Below are positions 17,689 to 30,205 of a DNA stretch of 64,000 bases, piece by piece (the stretch's first letter is position 1; each line of letters begins with the position of its first letter). Below the pieces are notes generated by a model, which was given only the letters and a program-made list of their open reading frames with translations, was not told where the DNA came from and searched no databases. Origin of the DNA: Rummeliibacillus sp963792445 (lineage in GTDB: Bacteria > Bacillota > Bacilli > Bacillales_A > Planococcaceae). The stretch spans positions 310,001-374,000 of the forward strand of contig CAWBWO010000014.1 in the NCBI GenBank assembly GCA_963792445.1. The letters run 5' to 3'. The position numbers were made by a program, and so were the translations under genes.

Positions 17689-17757
17689 TGTTTTCTAGAA
17701 GAAGAATAAAATCCTTCTATGGTAAAATAGGGAAGAGAAAAGAAAGGTAGTGAACTA

Positions 17758-19924
17758 ATGGACGACAAAAAAATGCATCAATTAATCGCCTCAGAAATTG
17801 GTATTCGTACACACCAAGTGGATCAAGTTATTCAGTTACTTGAAGCTTCTAACACCGTACCTTTTATAGCCCGCTATCGAAAAGAAGCTACAGGCTCATT
17901 GGATGAGGTGCAAATAAAGGCAATCGAAGACCGATATCACTATATTCAACAATTAGAACAACGAAAACAAGAAGTTCTCCGTTTAATAGATGAACAAGGG
18001 AAGTTAACGGAGGAACTAGCAAAAGAAATAAATGCAGCAACTATACTAAAACGAATTGAAGATTTATATCGCCCATATAAACAAAAACGACGTACAAAAG
18101 CCACAATTGCAAAAGATAAAGGCTTGGAACCATTAGCTGATCAATTGATGCTATATGGAAAAACCACTCTAGAAGAATTGGCGACTCCTTTTATTTCTGA
18201 AAAAGTTGAAAATGTTGAGGAAGCACTTCAAGGTGCAAACGATATTTTAGCGGAACGTTTTGCAGATGACGCAGCTATTCGTGAGAAAATCCGCAAAATT
18301 TCATGGCAACAAGGTAAAATTCAAACGGCCGTAAAAAACGCAGAACTGGATGAAAAAGCGGTGTTTGAAATGTATTATGAATATGAAGAACCTGTTAATA
18401 AAATCGTGCCCCATCGTACTTTAGCAATCAATCGTGGTGAAAAAGAAGATATCTTAAAAGTGAACATATTAGTACCTATAGACCGAGTGACTCAAACTAT
18501 GCGTAATGAATGGATTAGAGCAACCTCGTCTCCTGCCGTATCGCAAGTTGAATCAGCCATTGATGACGCTTATAAACGATTAATTCAACCATCTATTGAA
18601 AGAGAAATACGTAACGAACTTACTGAAAAGGCAGAAGCACAGGCTATTCACATTTTCTCTGAAAACTTAAGAAATCTGTTGCTTCAACCCCCTATGAATG
18701 GACAATATGTGCTAGGAGTAGATCCTGCATATCGAACAGGTTGCAAACTAGCTGTTGTAGATGATACAGGTAAAATGCTAGAAATATCAGTGATCTATCC
18801 TCATACAGCAAAAGGGAATGTAGAAAAATCTAAAAAAACTTTTAATGACATACTGAATCGCTATCCTATTTCAATTATTGCTATTGGAAATGGTACAGCA
18901 TCTCGTGAAACAGAACAATTTGTATCCGAATGTTTAAAAGAATCAACTAGCAATGCAGCATATGTAATTGTTAGTGAAGCAGGAGCTAGTGTGTACTCCG
19001 CATCTGAAGTTGCACGCGAGGAGTTTCCGGACTTGCATGTTGAGCAACGAAGTGCAGTATCTATTGCAAGACGATTACAAGATCCTTTAGCTGAACTAGT
19101 CAAGATTGATCCAAAAGCAGTAGGGGTAGGCCAATATCAACATGATGTCTCCCAAAAGAAACTAGAAGAATCGTTAACCTTTATTGTTGAAACAGCTGTA
19201 AACCAAGTGGGGGTAGATGTTAATACAGCATCACCATCGCTGCTACAATACGTATCAGGCTTATCAAAAACTGTTGCTGAGAACATCGTCAAAGTTCGAA
19301 GTGAAAATGGTAAGTTTACAGCACGTACTCAGTTAAAGAAAATTCCAAGATTAGGTGCAAAAACATATGAACAAGCTATAGGATTTTTACGTATTCCACA
19401 TGCAAAAAATCCACTAGATGGTACTGCAATTCATCCAGAAAGTTATGATTTGGCAAAACAAATTTTAGAAGCAGCTCATATTGATAAAGAACAAATTGGC
19501 TCACATGAGGCTGAACAGACAATCGGTGCATTAAATATCGCTAATTTAAGTAAAGAGTGGGGAGTAGGGGAAGTAACATTAAAAGATGTGATTGATTCAC
19601 TAATGAAACCTTCAAGAGATCCACGTGATGAATTTCCTCAACCATTACTTAAAAAAAGACGTATTGAAAATGGAAGATCTACAGTCAGGAATGGAGCTAC
19701 AAGGTACAGTTCGAAATGTTGTAGATTTTGGGGCTTTCGTTGATATAGGTGTGAAACAAGATGGGCTTGTACACATTTCAAAATTAAAAAAAGGTTATGT
19801 AAAGCATCCGCTAGATGTTGTAGCCTTAGGTGATATTGTAACGGTTTGGGTAGACAAAGTAGAAGCGAATAAAGGTAGAATTTCGTTAACAATGCTTCCA
19901 CCCGAACAACAAATTATTGAATAA
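17758..19924 (+). CDS. tex: Tex family RNA-binding protein (YdcI-like), frameshifted in this sequence
   Basis: Tex-type proteins bind nucleic acid and act in transcription and stress response. Domain order: N-terminal Tex domain, YqgF/RNase H-like domain (YVLGVDPAYRTGCKLAVVDDTGKML), helix-hairpin-helix region (DVNTASPSLLQYVSGLSKTVAENIV and KKIPRLGAKTYEQAIGFLRI), and a C-terminal S1 domain (VRNVVDFGAFVDIGVKQDGLVHISKL). The reading frame changes by +1 at a run of seven A (19651-19657). With six A the protein reads straight through for 721 residues, the normal family length. A homopolymer error is the likely cause. Confidence 0.92.
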
Positions 19925-19930
19925 GACTAG

Positions 19931-19965
19931 CAATATCCCACTTAAGTGGGGTATTGTTTTTTTAT
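19931..19965 (+). terminator. Intrinsic terminator after tex
   Basis: CAATATCCCAC pairs with GTGGGGTATTG, followed by seven T. Confidence 0.85.
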
Positions 19966-19979
19966 ATAGGAGGTAAACT

Positions 19980-20435
19980 ATGAAGGATAGTGATTTGCAT
20001 CAACTAGTTTGCACAATTTCAGAGCAAGAATTTCAAAAGCCGTTTCGGCACAAAGCATATTTCAATAAAAGACTTCGTACAACAGGGGGACGCTATCTAT
20101 TACAATCTCATAATATTGAGATTAACCCTAAAGCATATGAACAATATGGTCTTGAAGAAGTAAAAGGGATTATCCGCCATGAACTATGTCACTATCATCT
20201 TCATTTAGAAGGAAAGGGATATCAACACAGAGATGCAGATTTTAGAATGTTATTGAAAAAAACAAATGCACCTCGCTTTTGCTCGAATTTAGATGGAGGA
20301 AAAAGAAGAAGTAGTAGTAAAAGATATACGTATATTTGCGTTAAATGCGGGACAAATTATCATCGTAAGATTCGAATGAACACTGCAAAGTACCGTTGTA
20401 GCAAGTGTTTAGGTAACCTTGTATTAAAAAAATAA
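19980..20435 (+). CDS. SprT-like metalloprotease-fold protein (YdcK)
   Basis: A 151-residue protein with the SprT zinc motif HELCHYHLH (His67, Glu68, His71) and a C-terminal zinc ribbon with two CxxC pairs (CVKCG and CSKC). It may be a protease acting on DNA-protein links, as for eukaryotic Spartan; the bacterial role is not settled. ATG 19980 follows TAGGAGG. The position after tex and before the tRNA cluster matches B. subtilis ydcK. Confidence 0.88.
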   Translation: MKDSDLHQLVCTISEQEFQKPFRHKAYFNKRLRTTGGRYLLQSHNIEINPKAYEQYGLEEVKGIIRHELCHYHLHLEGKGYQHRDADFRMLLKKTNAPRFCSNLDGGKRRSSSKRYTYICVKCGTNYHRKIRMNTAKYRCSKCLGNLVLKK

Positions 20436-20454
20436 AGTTTTTATATAAAAACTC

Positions 20455-20483
20455 TTGACGATTAAGATATAACTCTTTATAAT
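20455..20483 (+). promoter_or_regulatory. Sigma-A promoter of the tRNA cluster
   Basis: TTGACG, a 17-base spacer, and TATAAT, 54 bases before tRNA-Asn. Near-consensus, as expected for stable RNA. Confidence 0.85.
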
Positions 20484-20537
20484 AGTAGAAGTCGACAAGA
20501 TGATAACACATTGAAGCGACAAACAAATGAAAAATAT

Positions 20538-20614
20538 TCCGAAGTAGCTCAGTTGGTAGCAGCATCTGACTGTTAATCAGAGGGTCGCAGGTTCGAGTCC
20601 TGCCTTCGGAGCCA
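20538..20614 (+). tRNA. tRNA-Asn (GTT)
   Basis: Acceptor TCCGAAG/CTTCGGA, discriminator G, encoded CCA; anticodon loop CTGTTAA in a CTGA-type stem. The D-arm holds one more base (GTAGCAGC) than the tRNA-Lys gene in the same cluster (GTAGAGC). This leaves a 3-pair D-stem and a gene one base longer than standard. Confidence 0.93.
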
Positions 20615-20615
20615 T

Positions 20616-20690
20616 GGCCCCTTGGTCAAGCGGTTAAGACACCGCCCTTTCACGGCGGTAACACGAGTTCGAATCTCGTAGGGGTCACCA
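20616..20690 (+). tRNA. tRNA-Glu (TTC)
   Basis: Acceptor GGCCCCT/AGGGGTC (one G-U), anticodon TTC inside CTTTCAC, CCA encoded. One base separates it from tRNA-Asn. Confidence 0.95.
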
Positions 20691-20697
20691 TTTCAAT

Positions 20698-20774
20698 GGT
20701 TCGGTAGTTCAGCTGGTTAGAATGCCTGCCTGTCACGCAGGAGGTCGCGGGTTCGAGTCCCGTCCGAACCGCCA
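20698..20774 (+). tRNA. tRNA-Asp (GTC), copy 1
   Basis: Acceptor GGTTCGG/CCGAACC, anticodon loop CTGTCAC, CCA encoded. The rest of the gene matches copy 2 at 26951 apart from one compensated acceptor pair. Confidence 0.95.
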
Positions 20775-20780
20775 TTTGAT

Positions 20781-20855
20781 TGGGGTATAGCCAAGCGGTA
20801 AGGCAACGGATTTTGATTCCGTCATGCCCTGGTTCGAATCCAGGTACCCCAGCCA
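20781..20855 (+). tRNA. tRNA-Gln (TTG)
   Basis: Acceptor TGGGGTA/TACCCCA, anticodon loop TTTTGAT with TTG, CCA encoded. Confidence 0.95.
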
Positions 20856-20878
20856 TTTTCTTTTGTTATTTCAGCTAC

Positions 20879-20954
20879 GAGTCATTAGCTCAGTTGGTAG
20901 AGCATCTGACTTTTAATCAGAGGGTCGCTGGTTCGAATCCTGCATGACTCACCA
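20879..20954 (+). tRNA. tRNA-Lys (TTT)
   Basis: Acceptor GAGTCAT/ATGACTC, anticodon loop CTTTTAA, standard GCTC/GAGC D-stem, CCA encoded. Confidence 0.95.
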
Positions 20955-20963
20955 TTTTATTTC

Positions 20964-20992
20964 TTGACATTGGTAAAAAGATATATTATAAT
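20964..20992 (+). promoter_or_regulatory. Consensus sigma-A promoter inside the tRNA cluster
   Basis: Perfect TTGACA, 17-base spacer, perfect TATAAT, placed 23 bases before tRNA-Leu. It can drive tRNA-Leu, -Arg, -Gly and the whole rRNA operon. Confidence 0.9.
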
Positions 20993-21015
20993 AACTTATA
21001 CCGGTTTGGAATAAT

Positions 21016-21102
21016 GCGGTCGTGGCGGAATGGCAGACGCGCTAGGTTGAGGGCCTAGTCGGGGTTAACTCGGTGGAGGTTCAAGTCCTCTCGATCGCAC
21101 CA
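21016..21102 (+). tRNA. tRNA-Leu (GAG)
   Basis: Acceptor GCGGTCG/CGATCGC, anticodon loop TTGAGGG, long variable arm as in type II tRNAs, CCA encoded. Confidence 0.93.
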
Positions 21103-21119
21103 AGAAAATAATATAATAT

Positions 21120-21196
<77 letters not shown>

Positions 21197-21228
21197 TAAT
21201 TTTAAAATAATATGATATAAAAACTTCT

Positions 21229-21303
21229 TGCGGGTGTAGTTTAGTGGTAAAACCACAGCCTTCCAAGCTGTTGTCGGGAGTTCGATTCTCCTCACCCGCT
21301 CCA
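21229..21303 (+). tRNA. tRNA-Gly (TCC)
   Basis: Acceptor GCGGGTG/CACCCGC, anticodon loop CTTCCAA, discriminator T, CCA encoded. Confidence 0.94.
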
Positions 21304-21323
21304 AATTATGAAATAGTATGAAC

Positions 21324-21353
21324 CTTGAAAACTGAACAAGCAAGACGTTAATC
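21324..21353 (+). other. 16S precursor processing stem, 5' strand
   Basis: This 30-base leader segment (CTTGAAAACTGAACA... GTTAATC) is nearly complementary to 23041-23069, after the 16S end (GATTAACGC... GTTCAGTTTTGAAGG). The two form the long duplex cut by RNase III around 16S. Confidence 0.75.
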
Positions 21354-21454
21354 AATAAACTTTGATTACTAACTTTTGTTAGTAACAAGGACAAACAATA
21401 GATATCATCTTTTGATGATACGCTAGCAAAGCTAATGAGCTTTCAAACTTTACT

Positions 21455-23008
<1,554 letters not shown>

Positions 23009-23089
23009 AATATTTCGGAGTAGAGAACTTGGTTCTCTAAGATTAACGCTTGCTGTTCAGTTTTGAAGGCTCATAGCTTTCAAAACATT

Positions 23090-23133
23090 GTTCTTTGAAA
23101 ACTGGATAAAACGACATTGAAGAAATTCTTAAG
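23090..23133 (+). other. 23S precursor processing stem, 5' strand
   Basis: GTTCTTTGAAAACTGGATAAA and following bases pair with 26123-26166 beyond the 23S end (CTTAAGAACTTC... TATCCAGTTTTGAAAG), forming the duplex that encloses the 23S precursor. Confidence 0.75.
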
Positions 23134-23183
23134 TAACACATTTTTTTATATTAAGTTTTAATTTTTTAGGCTTAATAACTTAT

Positions 23184-26115
<2,932 letters not shown>

Positions 26116-26182
26116 AAAGTTCACTTAAGAACTTCAATGAATGTTTATCCAGTTTTGAAAGAACAAATCTTTCTTTTCAATA

Positions 26183-26299
26183 GTCTAGTAATGATGGCAA
26201 AGAGGTCACACCTGTTCCCATGCCGAACACAGAAGTTAAGCTCTTTAGCGCCAATGGTAGTTGGGGGCTGTCCCCCTGCGAGAGTAGGACGTTGCTAGG
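26183..26299 (+). rRNA. rrf: 5S ribosomal RNA
   Basis: About 117 bases with GAGGTCACACCTGTTCCCAT, GAACACAGAAGTTAAG and GAGAGTAGGACGTTGC. The ends are approximate. Confidence 0.93.
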
Positions 26300-26310
26300 C
26301 ACACACTCTA

Positions 26311-26339
26311 AGCACAACTATTTTAGTTGTGCTTTTTCT
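26311..26339 (+). terminator. Terminator of the rRNA operon
   Basis: AGCACAACT pairs with AGTTGTGCT, followed by TTTTTCTT, just after 5S. Confidence 0.88.
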
Positions 26340-26698
26340 TATGCTTAATTTTCAGTACTATAAAAATTTAGTTCTATAAATAATTTATCTAGTGGCCGGA
26401 TTATATACTGAACATATCCCATTTATAAAATAATAGAAAATTTTATAAATTAACTCTAATAGTAAACTTTTAAATTTTCTAACCGATGAAAGTAACATTA
26501 AGTTTTCAAGATTAGTAATATTGCCACATTTATAGAAGCGGGATTATTATGGACAAAAATGATTATCACATTAAAGGTCGTTAGGCTTAGAGATGAAGGA
26601 AAGTATAAGTAATCAATAGAGGCGAAAGATGACTTCACTATGGAACAGAATAGATAAAAAAAGCAAATCAATTAGAAGAAATAATCAGAAACATTAAG
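26340..26698. other. Non-coding, probably decayed sequence
   Basis: No intact gene was seen. Short frames broken by many stops occur just before the GGDEF-like tail at 26699. One reads KKANQLEEIIRNIK directly into it after a stop. The stretch is probably the eroded front of that same gene. Confidence 0.45.
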
Positions 26699-26857
26699 AT
26701 GAGTAAAGATGGAGAATCCGTTTCAGTACAAGTTAGTATTGGAATGACAGAAAATGCAAGTGGTACGATTACGACTTTCAAAGATTTATTTCATTTTGCA
26801 GATAGTGCACTATATCATGCCAAAAGAAGAGGGAAAAATCAAATTTATATCAACTAA
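26699..26857 (+). pseudogene. Remnant of a GGDEF (diguanylate cyclase) domain, C-terminal end
   Basis: A 52-codon open frame reads VSVQVSIGMTENASG, then FADSALYHAKRRGKNQIYIN and a stop. The pattern SIGxT...ADxALYxAKxxGKN is the typical end of a GGDEF domain. The catalytic GGDEF loop and everything before it are missing, and upstream sequence has stops in frame. It sits between the rRNA operon and tRNA-Asp, a common site of insertion and decay. No ribosome binding site precedes the internal ATG. Confidence 0.75.
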
Positions 26858-26950
26858 ACAAATAGTGTTTAAGTTTTAAAAACTAGCTGCTTTCTTTAAT
26901 TTGCTATTTTCATAAAGTTCTTGATATAATAATTCTTGGCTATAAGGAAT

Positions 26951-27027
26951 GGTCCGGTAGTTCAGCTGGTTAGAATGCCTGCCTGTCACGCAGGAGGTCG
27001 CGGGTTCGAGTCCCGTCCGGACCGCCA
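26951..27027 (+). tRNA. tRNA-Asp (GTC), copy 2
   Basis: Identical to copy 1 except that the fourth acceptor pair is C-G instead of T-A (GGTCCGG/CCGGACC). It is transcribed alone: TTGCTA, 18 bases, TATAAT lies just upstream (26901-26930) and a terminator follows. Confidence 0.95.
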
Positions 27028-27053
27028 TATATGTTATGTTAAATGTAAATGCA

Positions 27054-27083
27054 AACACAGCTAAGAGGCTGTGTTATTTTTTT
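27054..27083 (+). terminator. Terminator after tRNA-Asp
   Basis: AACACAGC pairs with GCTGTGTT across a 6-base loop, then ATTTTTTT. Confidence 0.85.
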
Positions 27084-27172
27084 ATGTCAGAATGATTTCG
27101 ACTCGTTCACTTTGAACATTTTCAAGGCTTTAGGTAAACTATAGGTAATGTGAATTTGAGAGGACGAAGACT

Positions 27173-27625
27173 ATGACATTGGAAATTATGGTTGCTTCTT
27201 TAGAAGAAACAAACCAATTAGCGTTGAATCTTGCTAAATTACTTAAGGCACAGGATACAATTACGCTAGAAGGAAATCTTGGTGCTGGGAAGACGACATT
27301 TACGCAATTCTTAGCAAAAGGTCTTGGTATTAATCGTACAGTTAATAGCCCAACGTTCACGATATTAAAACAATACGAGGGAAGGCTACCATTTAATCAT
27401 TTAGATGTCTATCGTTTAGCAGATAGTGATGAGGATCTTGGTTGGGATGAGATTTTCTTTGGTGAAGCTGTAACGGTAGTAGAATGGGCGCATTTAATTG
27501 AACAAGATCTTCCGCCTGAGCGTTTAGAAATTGAAATTCAACGTATTGATGAGCATACAAGAAGATTTTTATTAAAACCAATTGGTATGCGTTATGAACG
27601 ATTGTGTGAGGAGTTAATGAAATGA
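27173..27625 (+). CDS. tsaE: tRNA t6A synthesis ATPase TsaE
   Basis: TsaE supports the TsaB-TsaD complex that puts threonylcarbamoyl on A37 of ANN-decoding tRNAs. The 150-residue protein has the Walker A loop EGNLGAGKTTFTQ (33-45), the SPTFTI segment and HLDVYRL (Walker B region), plus VVEWAHL near the end. Its stop overlaps tsaB by 4 bases (ATGA), so it is the first gene of the operon tsaE-tsaB-rimI-tsaD. Confidence 0.94.
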   Translation: MTLEIMVASLEETNQLALNLAKLLKAQDTITLEGNLGAGKTTFTQFLAKGLGINRTVNSPTFTILKQYEGRLPFNHLDVYRLADSDEDLGWDEIFFGEAVTVVEWAHLIEQDLPPERLEIEIQRIDEHTRRFLLKPIGMRYERLCEELMK

Positions 27626-28326
27626 TTTGGTTAGGAATAGATACTGCAAATTCTCCTTTAGCTATTGCCATAGTAAAAGATGGACAAATTATTGCAGCTG
27701 AAGTAACGAATGTCAAAGTAAACCATTCTGCAGGTGTTATGCCTGCTATTGAGCATATATTTAAAAGGTTGGATATGTCTCCAAAAGAAATCGATGCCAT
27801 TGCAGTGAGCCAAGGGCCTGGTTCTTATACAGGTGTGCGTATTGGTGTTACCATTGCAAAGACGTTATCTTGGACTTTACAAAAACCTTTAGTGGGTATT
27901 TCAAGCTTAAAAGTGCTTGCAGCAAACGCTTTATTATATCAAGGAGTTATTTGTTCATTAATCGATGCAAGGCGCCAAAATGTCTATGCAGCAGCTTTTG
28001 ATGCAACAAAAGGGCTTGAAACTGTAGTGGAAGATGGACATTACAGTATTATGGGCTTATTAGAAAAGTTAAAACAACTAGGTCAACCAGTTATTTTTGT
28101 TGGACATGATGTAGATCAATTCTGGGATCTTATTCAACAAGAAATGGGAGAACAAGCATTACGAGCTCCATATACACTTGATTTACCAGATGCAGCCCAG
28201 CTAATTCATTTAGCAGAACAGCAAGATTTACCATCTATAGAGGCAACGCATACTTTTGTTCCAACATATTGTCGCCTAGCAGAAGCTGAAGCGAATTGGT
28301 TGAAAGAACAGAAGGGGAAACAATAG
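27622..28326 (+). CDS. tsaB: tRNA t6A synthesis protein TsaB
   Basis: TsaB is the ASKHA-fold, non-catalytic partner of TsaD. At 234 residues it has the N-terminal IDTANSPLAIAIV phosphate-loop-like segment, then HSAGVMPAIEHIFK and SQGPGSYTGVRIGVTIAKTL, both conserved in the family. The last codons overlap the region just before rimI. Confidence 0.93.
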   Translation: MIWLGIDTANSPLAIAIVKDGQIIAAEVTNVKVNHSAGVMPAIEHIFKRLDMSPKEIDAIAVSQGPGSYTGVRIGVTIAKTLSWTLQKPLVGISSLKVLAANALLYQGVICSLIDARRQNVYAAAFDATKGLETVVEDGHYSIMGLLEKLKQLGQPVIFVGHDVDQFWDLIQQEMGEQALRAPYTLDLPDAAQLIHLAEQQDLPSIEATHTFVPTYCRLAEAEANWLKEQKGKQ

Positions 28327-28334
28327 GTGAGCCG

Positions 28335-28778
28335 ATGATTATGTATCGACAAATGACTATTAAAGATGTAGAGGCAGTACATGGCATTGAAGAAGCTGTT
28401 TTTGCTACGCCATGGACATTAGATGCCTTTTATCATGAAATGACAACCAATACACAAGCCACTTACGTCGTTGCTGTGGACGAAACAGGTGAAATAATCG
28501 GCTTTTGTGGCATGTGGATTGTTTTAGATGAAAGCCAAATTACGAATGTAGCCGTCCTTCCTGCTGGTAGGGGGAAAGGTACAGGTGAGGGATTGATGCG
28601 AGAAGCGATTCGCATAGCAAAAGAACGAGGTGTAGTCATTATGAGCTTAGAAGTTCGTGTATCCAACAATGTTGCTCAAAACCTGTATCGAAAACTTGGA
28701 TTTCAAGAAGGCGGAATTCGTAAGGGGTATTATACTGATAATCAAGAGGACGCTCTTGTCATGTGGGTGAATTTATAA
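28335..28778 (+). CDS. rimI: Ribosomal-protein-alanine N-acetyltransferase RimI
   Basis: A GNAT-fold enzyme expected to acetylate the N-terminal alanine of ribosomal protein S18. The 147-residue frame uses ATG 28335, with AGGTGA 4-5 bases upstream. An ATG at 28341 is equally possible; the open frame extends further upstream without a good site. Acetyl-CoA-binding segment: VAVLPAGRGKGTGEGLMREAI, followed by SLEVRVSNNVAQNLYRKLGF. Its TAA overlaps the tsaD ATG (TAATG). Confidence 0.92.
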   Translation: MIMYRQMTIKDVEAVHGIEEAVFATPWTLDAFYHEMTTNTQATYVVAVDETGEIIGFCGMWIVLDESQITNVAVLPAGRGKGTGEGLMREAIRIAKERGVVIMSLEVRVSNNVAQNLYRKLGFQEGGIRKGYYTDNQEDALVMWVNL

Positions 28779-29800
28779 TGGAAAAAGAACTATATATATT
28801 AGGCATAGAAAGTAGTTGCGATGAAACAGCTGCTTCCATTGTGAAAAATGGTCATGAGATTATTTCAAATGTAGTAGCATCTCAAATTGAGAGCCATAAA
28901 CGTTTTGGTGGAGTAGTACCCGAAATTGCTTCTCGCCATCATGTAGAGCAAGTAACCATTGTTATTGAAGAAGCCTTAAAACAAGCAGATATGACACATG
29001 AGGATTTAGATGCTGTTTGTGTCACGGAAGGCCCTGGACTTGTTGGTGCACTATTAATAGGGATTAATGCAGCTAAAGCTTTTGCTTTTGCAAATAATCT
29101 ACCACTAGTGGGAGTCCATCATATTGCAGGTCATATTTATGCCAATGCACTCATTCAACCAATGGAATTTCCTTTGTTAGCTTTAGTTGTATCAGGTGGT
29201 CATACTGAGCTTGTATTGATGAAAGCAGATGGCCATTTCGAATTGATTGGTGAGACACGGGACGATGCTGCTGGTGAAGCCTATGATAAAGTTGCACGTG
29301 TACTTAACATTCCGTATCCTGGAGGTCCTAAAATTGATCAATTGGCACATGAAAGTGACGGTGCAGTAGACTTCCCACGCGTTTGGTTAGACCATGATTC
29401 ATATGATTTTAGTTTCAGTGGTTTAAAATCAGCTGTTATTAATTACAAGCATAATGCAGATCAACGTGGAGAAGAAATTAATCCAAAGCATGTTGCAAAA
29501 GGTTTCCAAGATAGTGTAGTAGAAGTATTGACTGCGAAAACTCTACGTGCAGCACGTGAGTTTAAAGTAAAACAAGTGATTGCAGCTGGCGGTGTTTCTG
29601 CAAATAAAGGATTGCGTACATCATTAGAAGAAGCATTCCAAAAAGAGGGCATACCTTTTTATGTACCACCTTTAAAATTATGTACAGACAATGCAGCAAT
29701 GATTGCAGCTGCTGGCACATCCATGTTTAAAGCCGGAAAACGTAGTGATTTAACATTAAACGGTCGACCAGGAATGGAATTAACTTCGTGGTATGAATAA
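28778..29800 (+). CDS. tsaD: tRNA N6-adenosine threonylcarbamoyltransferase TsaD
   Basis: TsaD transfers the threonylcarbamoyl group to A37 of tRNA. The 340-residue protein (ATG 28778, overlapping the rimI stop) starts with the nucleotide-loop segment GIESSCDETAASIV. Metal-binding His115 and His119 are in HHIAGHIYAN, and Asp in the CTDNAAMIA segment near the end fits the third ligand. The operon ends here with a good terminator, which is followed by the DnaA-box cluster. Confidence 0.95.
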   Translation: MEKELYILGIESSCDETAASIVKNGHEIISNVVASQIESHKRFGGVVPEIASRHHVEQVTIVIEEALKQADMTHEDLDAVCVTEGPGLVGALLIGINAAKAFAFANNLPLVGVHHIAGHIYANALIQPMEFPLLALVVSGGHTELVLMKADGHFELIGETRDDAAGEAYDKVARVLNIPYPGGPKIDQLAHESDGAVDFPRVWLDHDSYDFSFSGLKSAVINYKHNADQRGEEINPKHVAKGFQDSVVEVLTAKTLRAAREFKVKQVIAAGGVSANKGLRTSLEEAFQKEGIPFYVPPLKLCTDNAAMIAAAGTSMFKAGKRSDLTLNGRPGMELTSWYE

Positions 29801-29801
29801 G

Positions 29802-30045
29802 TTATACACAAAAAGAGACTTTCGTAAATTCGTGAAAGTCTCTTTTTTGCACTAAATTATAAGAAAATTCGAAAATAATCCACAGTTTGTGGATAAGTTG
29901 TGGACAATATGTGCGTTTACTATATATAGTGGTTAGTTTTGCACATTCAGTTGTGCATAACTTGCGAAAAAATTGTGGATAGTGTGGAAAAGTCCATTAA
30001 TCGTTATTATATAAGCAAGTTAGTTGTGTATAATCTTGTGGAAAA
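29802..30045. promoter_or_regulatory. DnaA-box cluster (nine boxes) between tsaD and ydiF
   Basis: One perfect box (TGTGGATAA, 29888-29896) and eight with one mismatch occur within 244 bases. These are 29802 TTATACACA, 29876 TAATCCACA, 29899 TGTGGACAA, 29952 TGTGCATAA, 29974 TGTGGATAG, 29983 TGTGGAAAA, 30025 TGTGTATAA and 30037 TGTGGAAAA. No gene lies here. The region is far from any visible dnaA, so it is likely a DnaA-binding or titration site rather than oriC. From memory, B. subtilis has such a cluster in the same gcp-ydiF gap. Confidence 0.78.
29811..29848 (+). terminator. Terminator of the tsaE-tsaD operon
   Basis: AAAGAGACTTTC pairs with GAAAGTCTCTTT across a 10-base loop, then TTTT. 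Confidence 0.88.
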
Positions 30046-30099
30046 AAAGAAGCTAAAAATTTATTATTGACCAATATATAGACAAGTTATACCTTAATA

Positions 30100-30115
30100 C
30101 GACAAAATTTTGTCG
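30100..30115. repeat. 16-bp perfect palindrome CGACAAAATTTTGTCG
   Basis: A self-complementary 16-mer in the tsaD-ydiF gap, between the DnaA boxes and the ydiF terminator. No T-run follows it directly, so a protein-binding site is more likely than a terminator. The ligand is unknown. Confidence 0.5.
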
Positions 30116-30148
30116 AAATTTGTATTCTAATTCCTTTAAATAATTGAT

Positions 30149-30195
30149 AAGGGCTGTCTTAAAAGTGGTTTTTCCACAATTAAGATAGCCCTTCT
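30149..30195 (-). terminator. Terminator of ydiF
   Basis: AAGGGCTGTCTTAA pairs with TTAAGATAGCCCTT with a nested GTGG/CCAC stem. It lies just after the ydiF stop on the minus strand. The T-run in that direction is short. Confidence 0.7.
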
Positions 30196-30205
30196 AGGTT
30201 AAATG

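Noticed and set aside
29802..30045. Chromosomal origin of replication
   Set aside because: DnaA boxes are present but no dnaA, dnaN or AT-rich unwinding region is seen next to them; a titration-type cluster is preferred.
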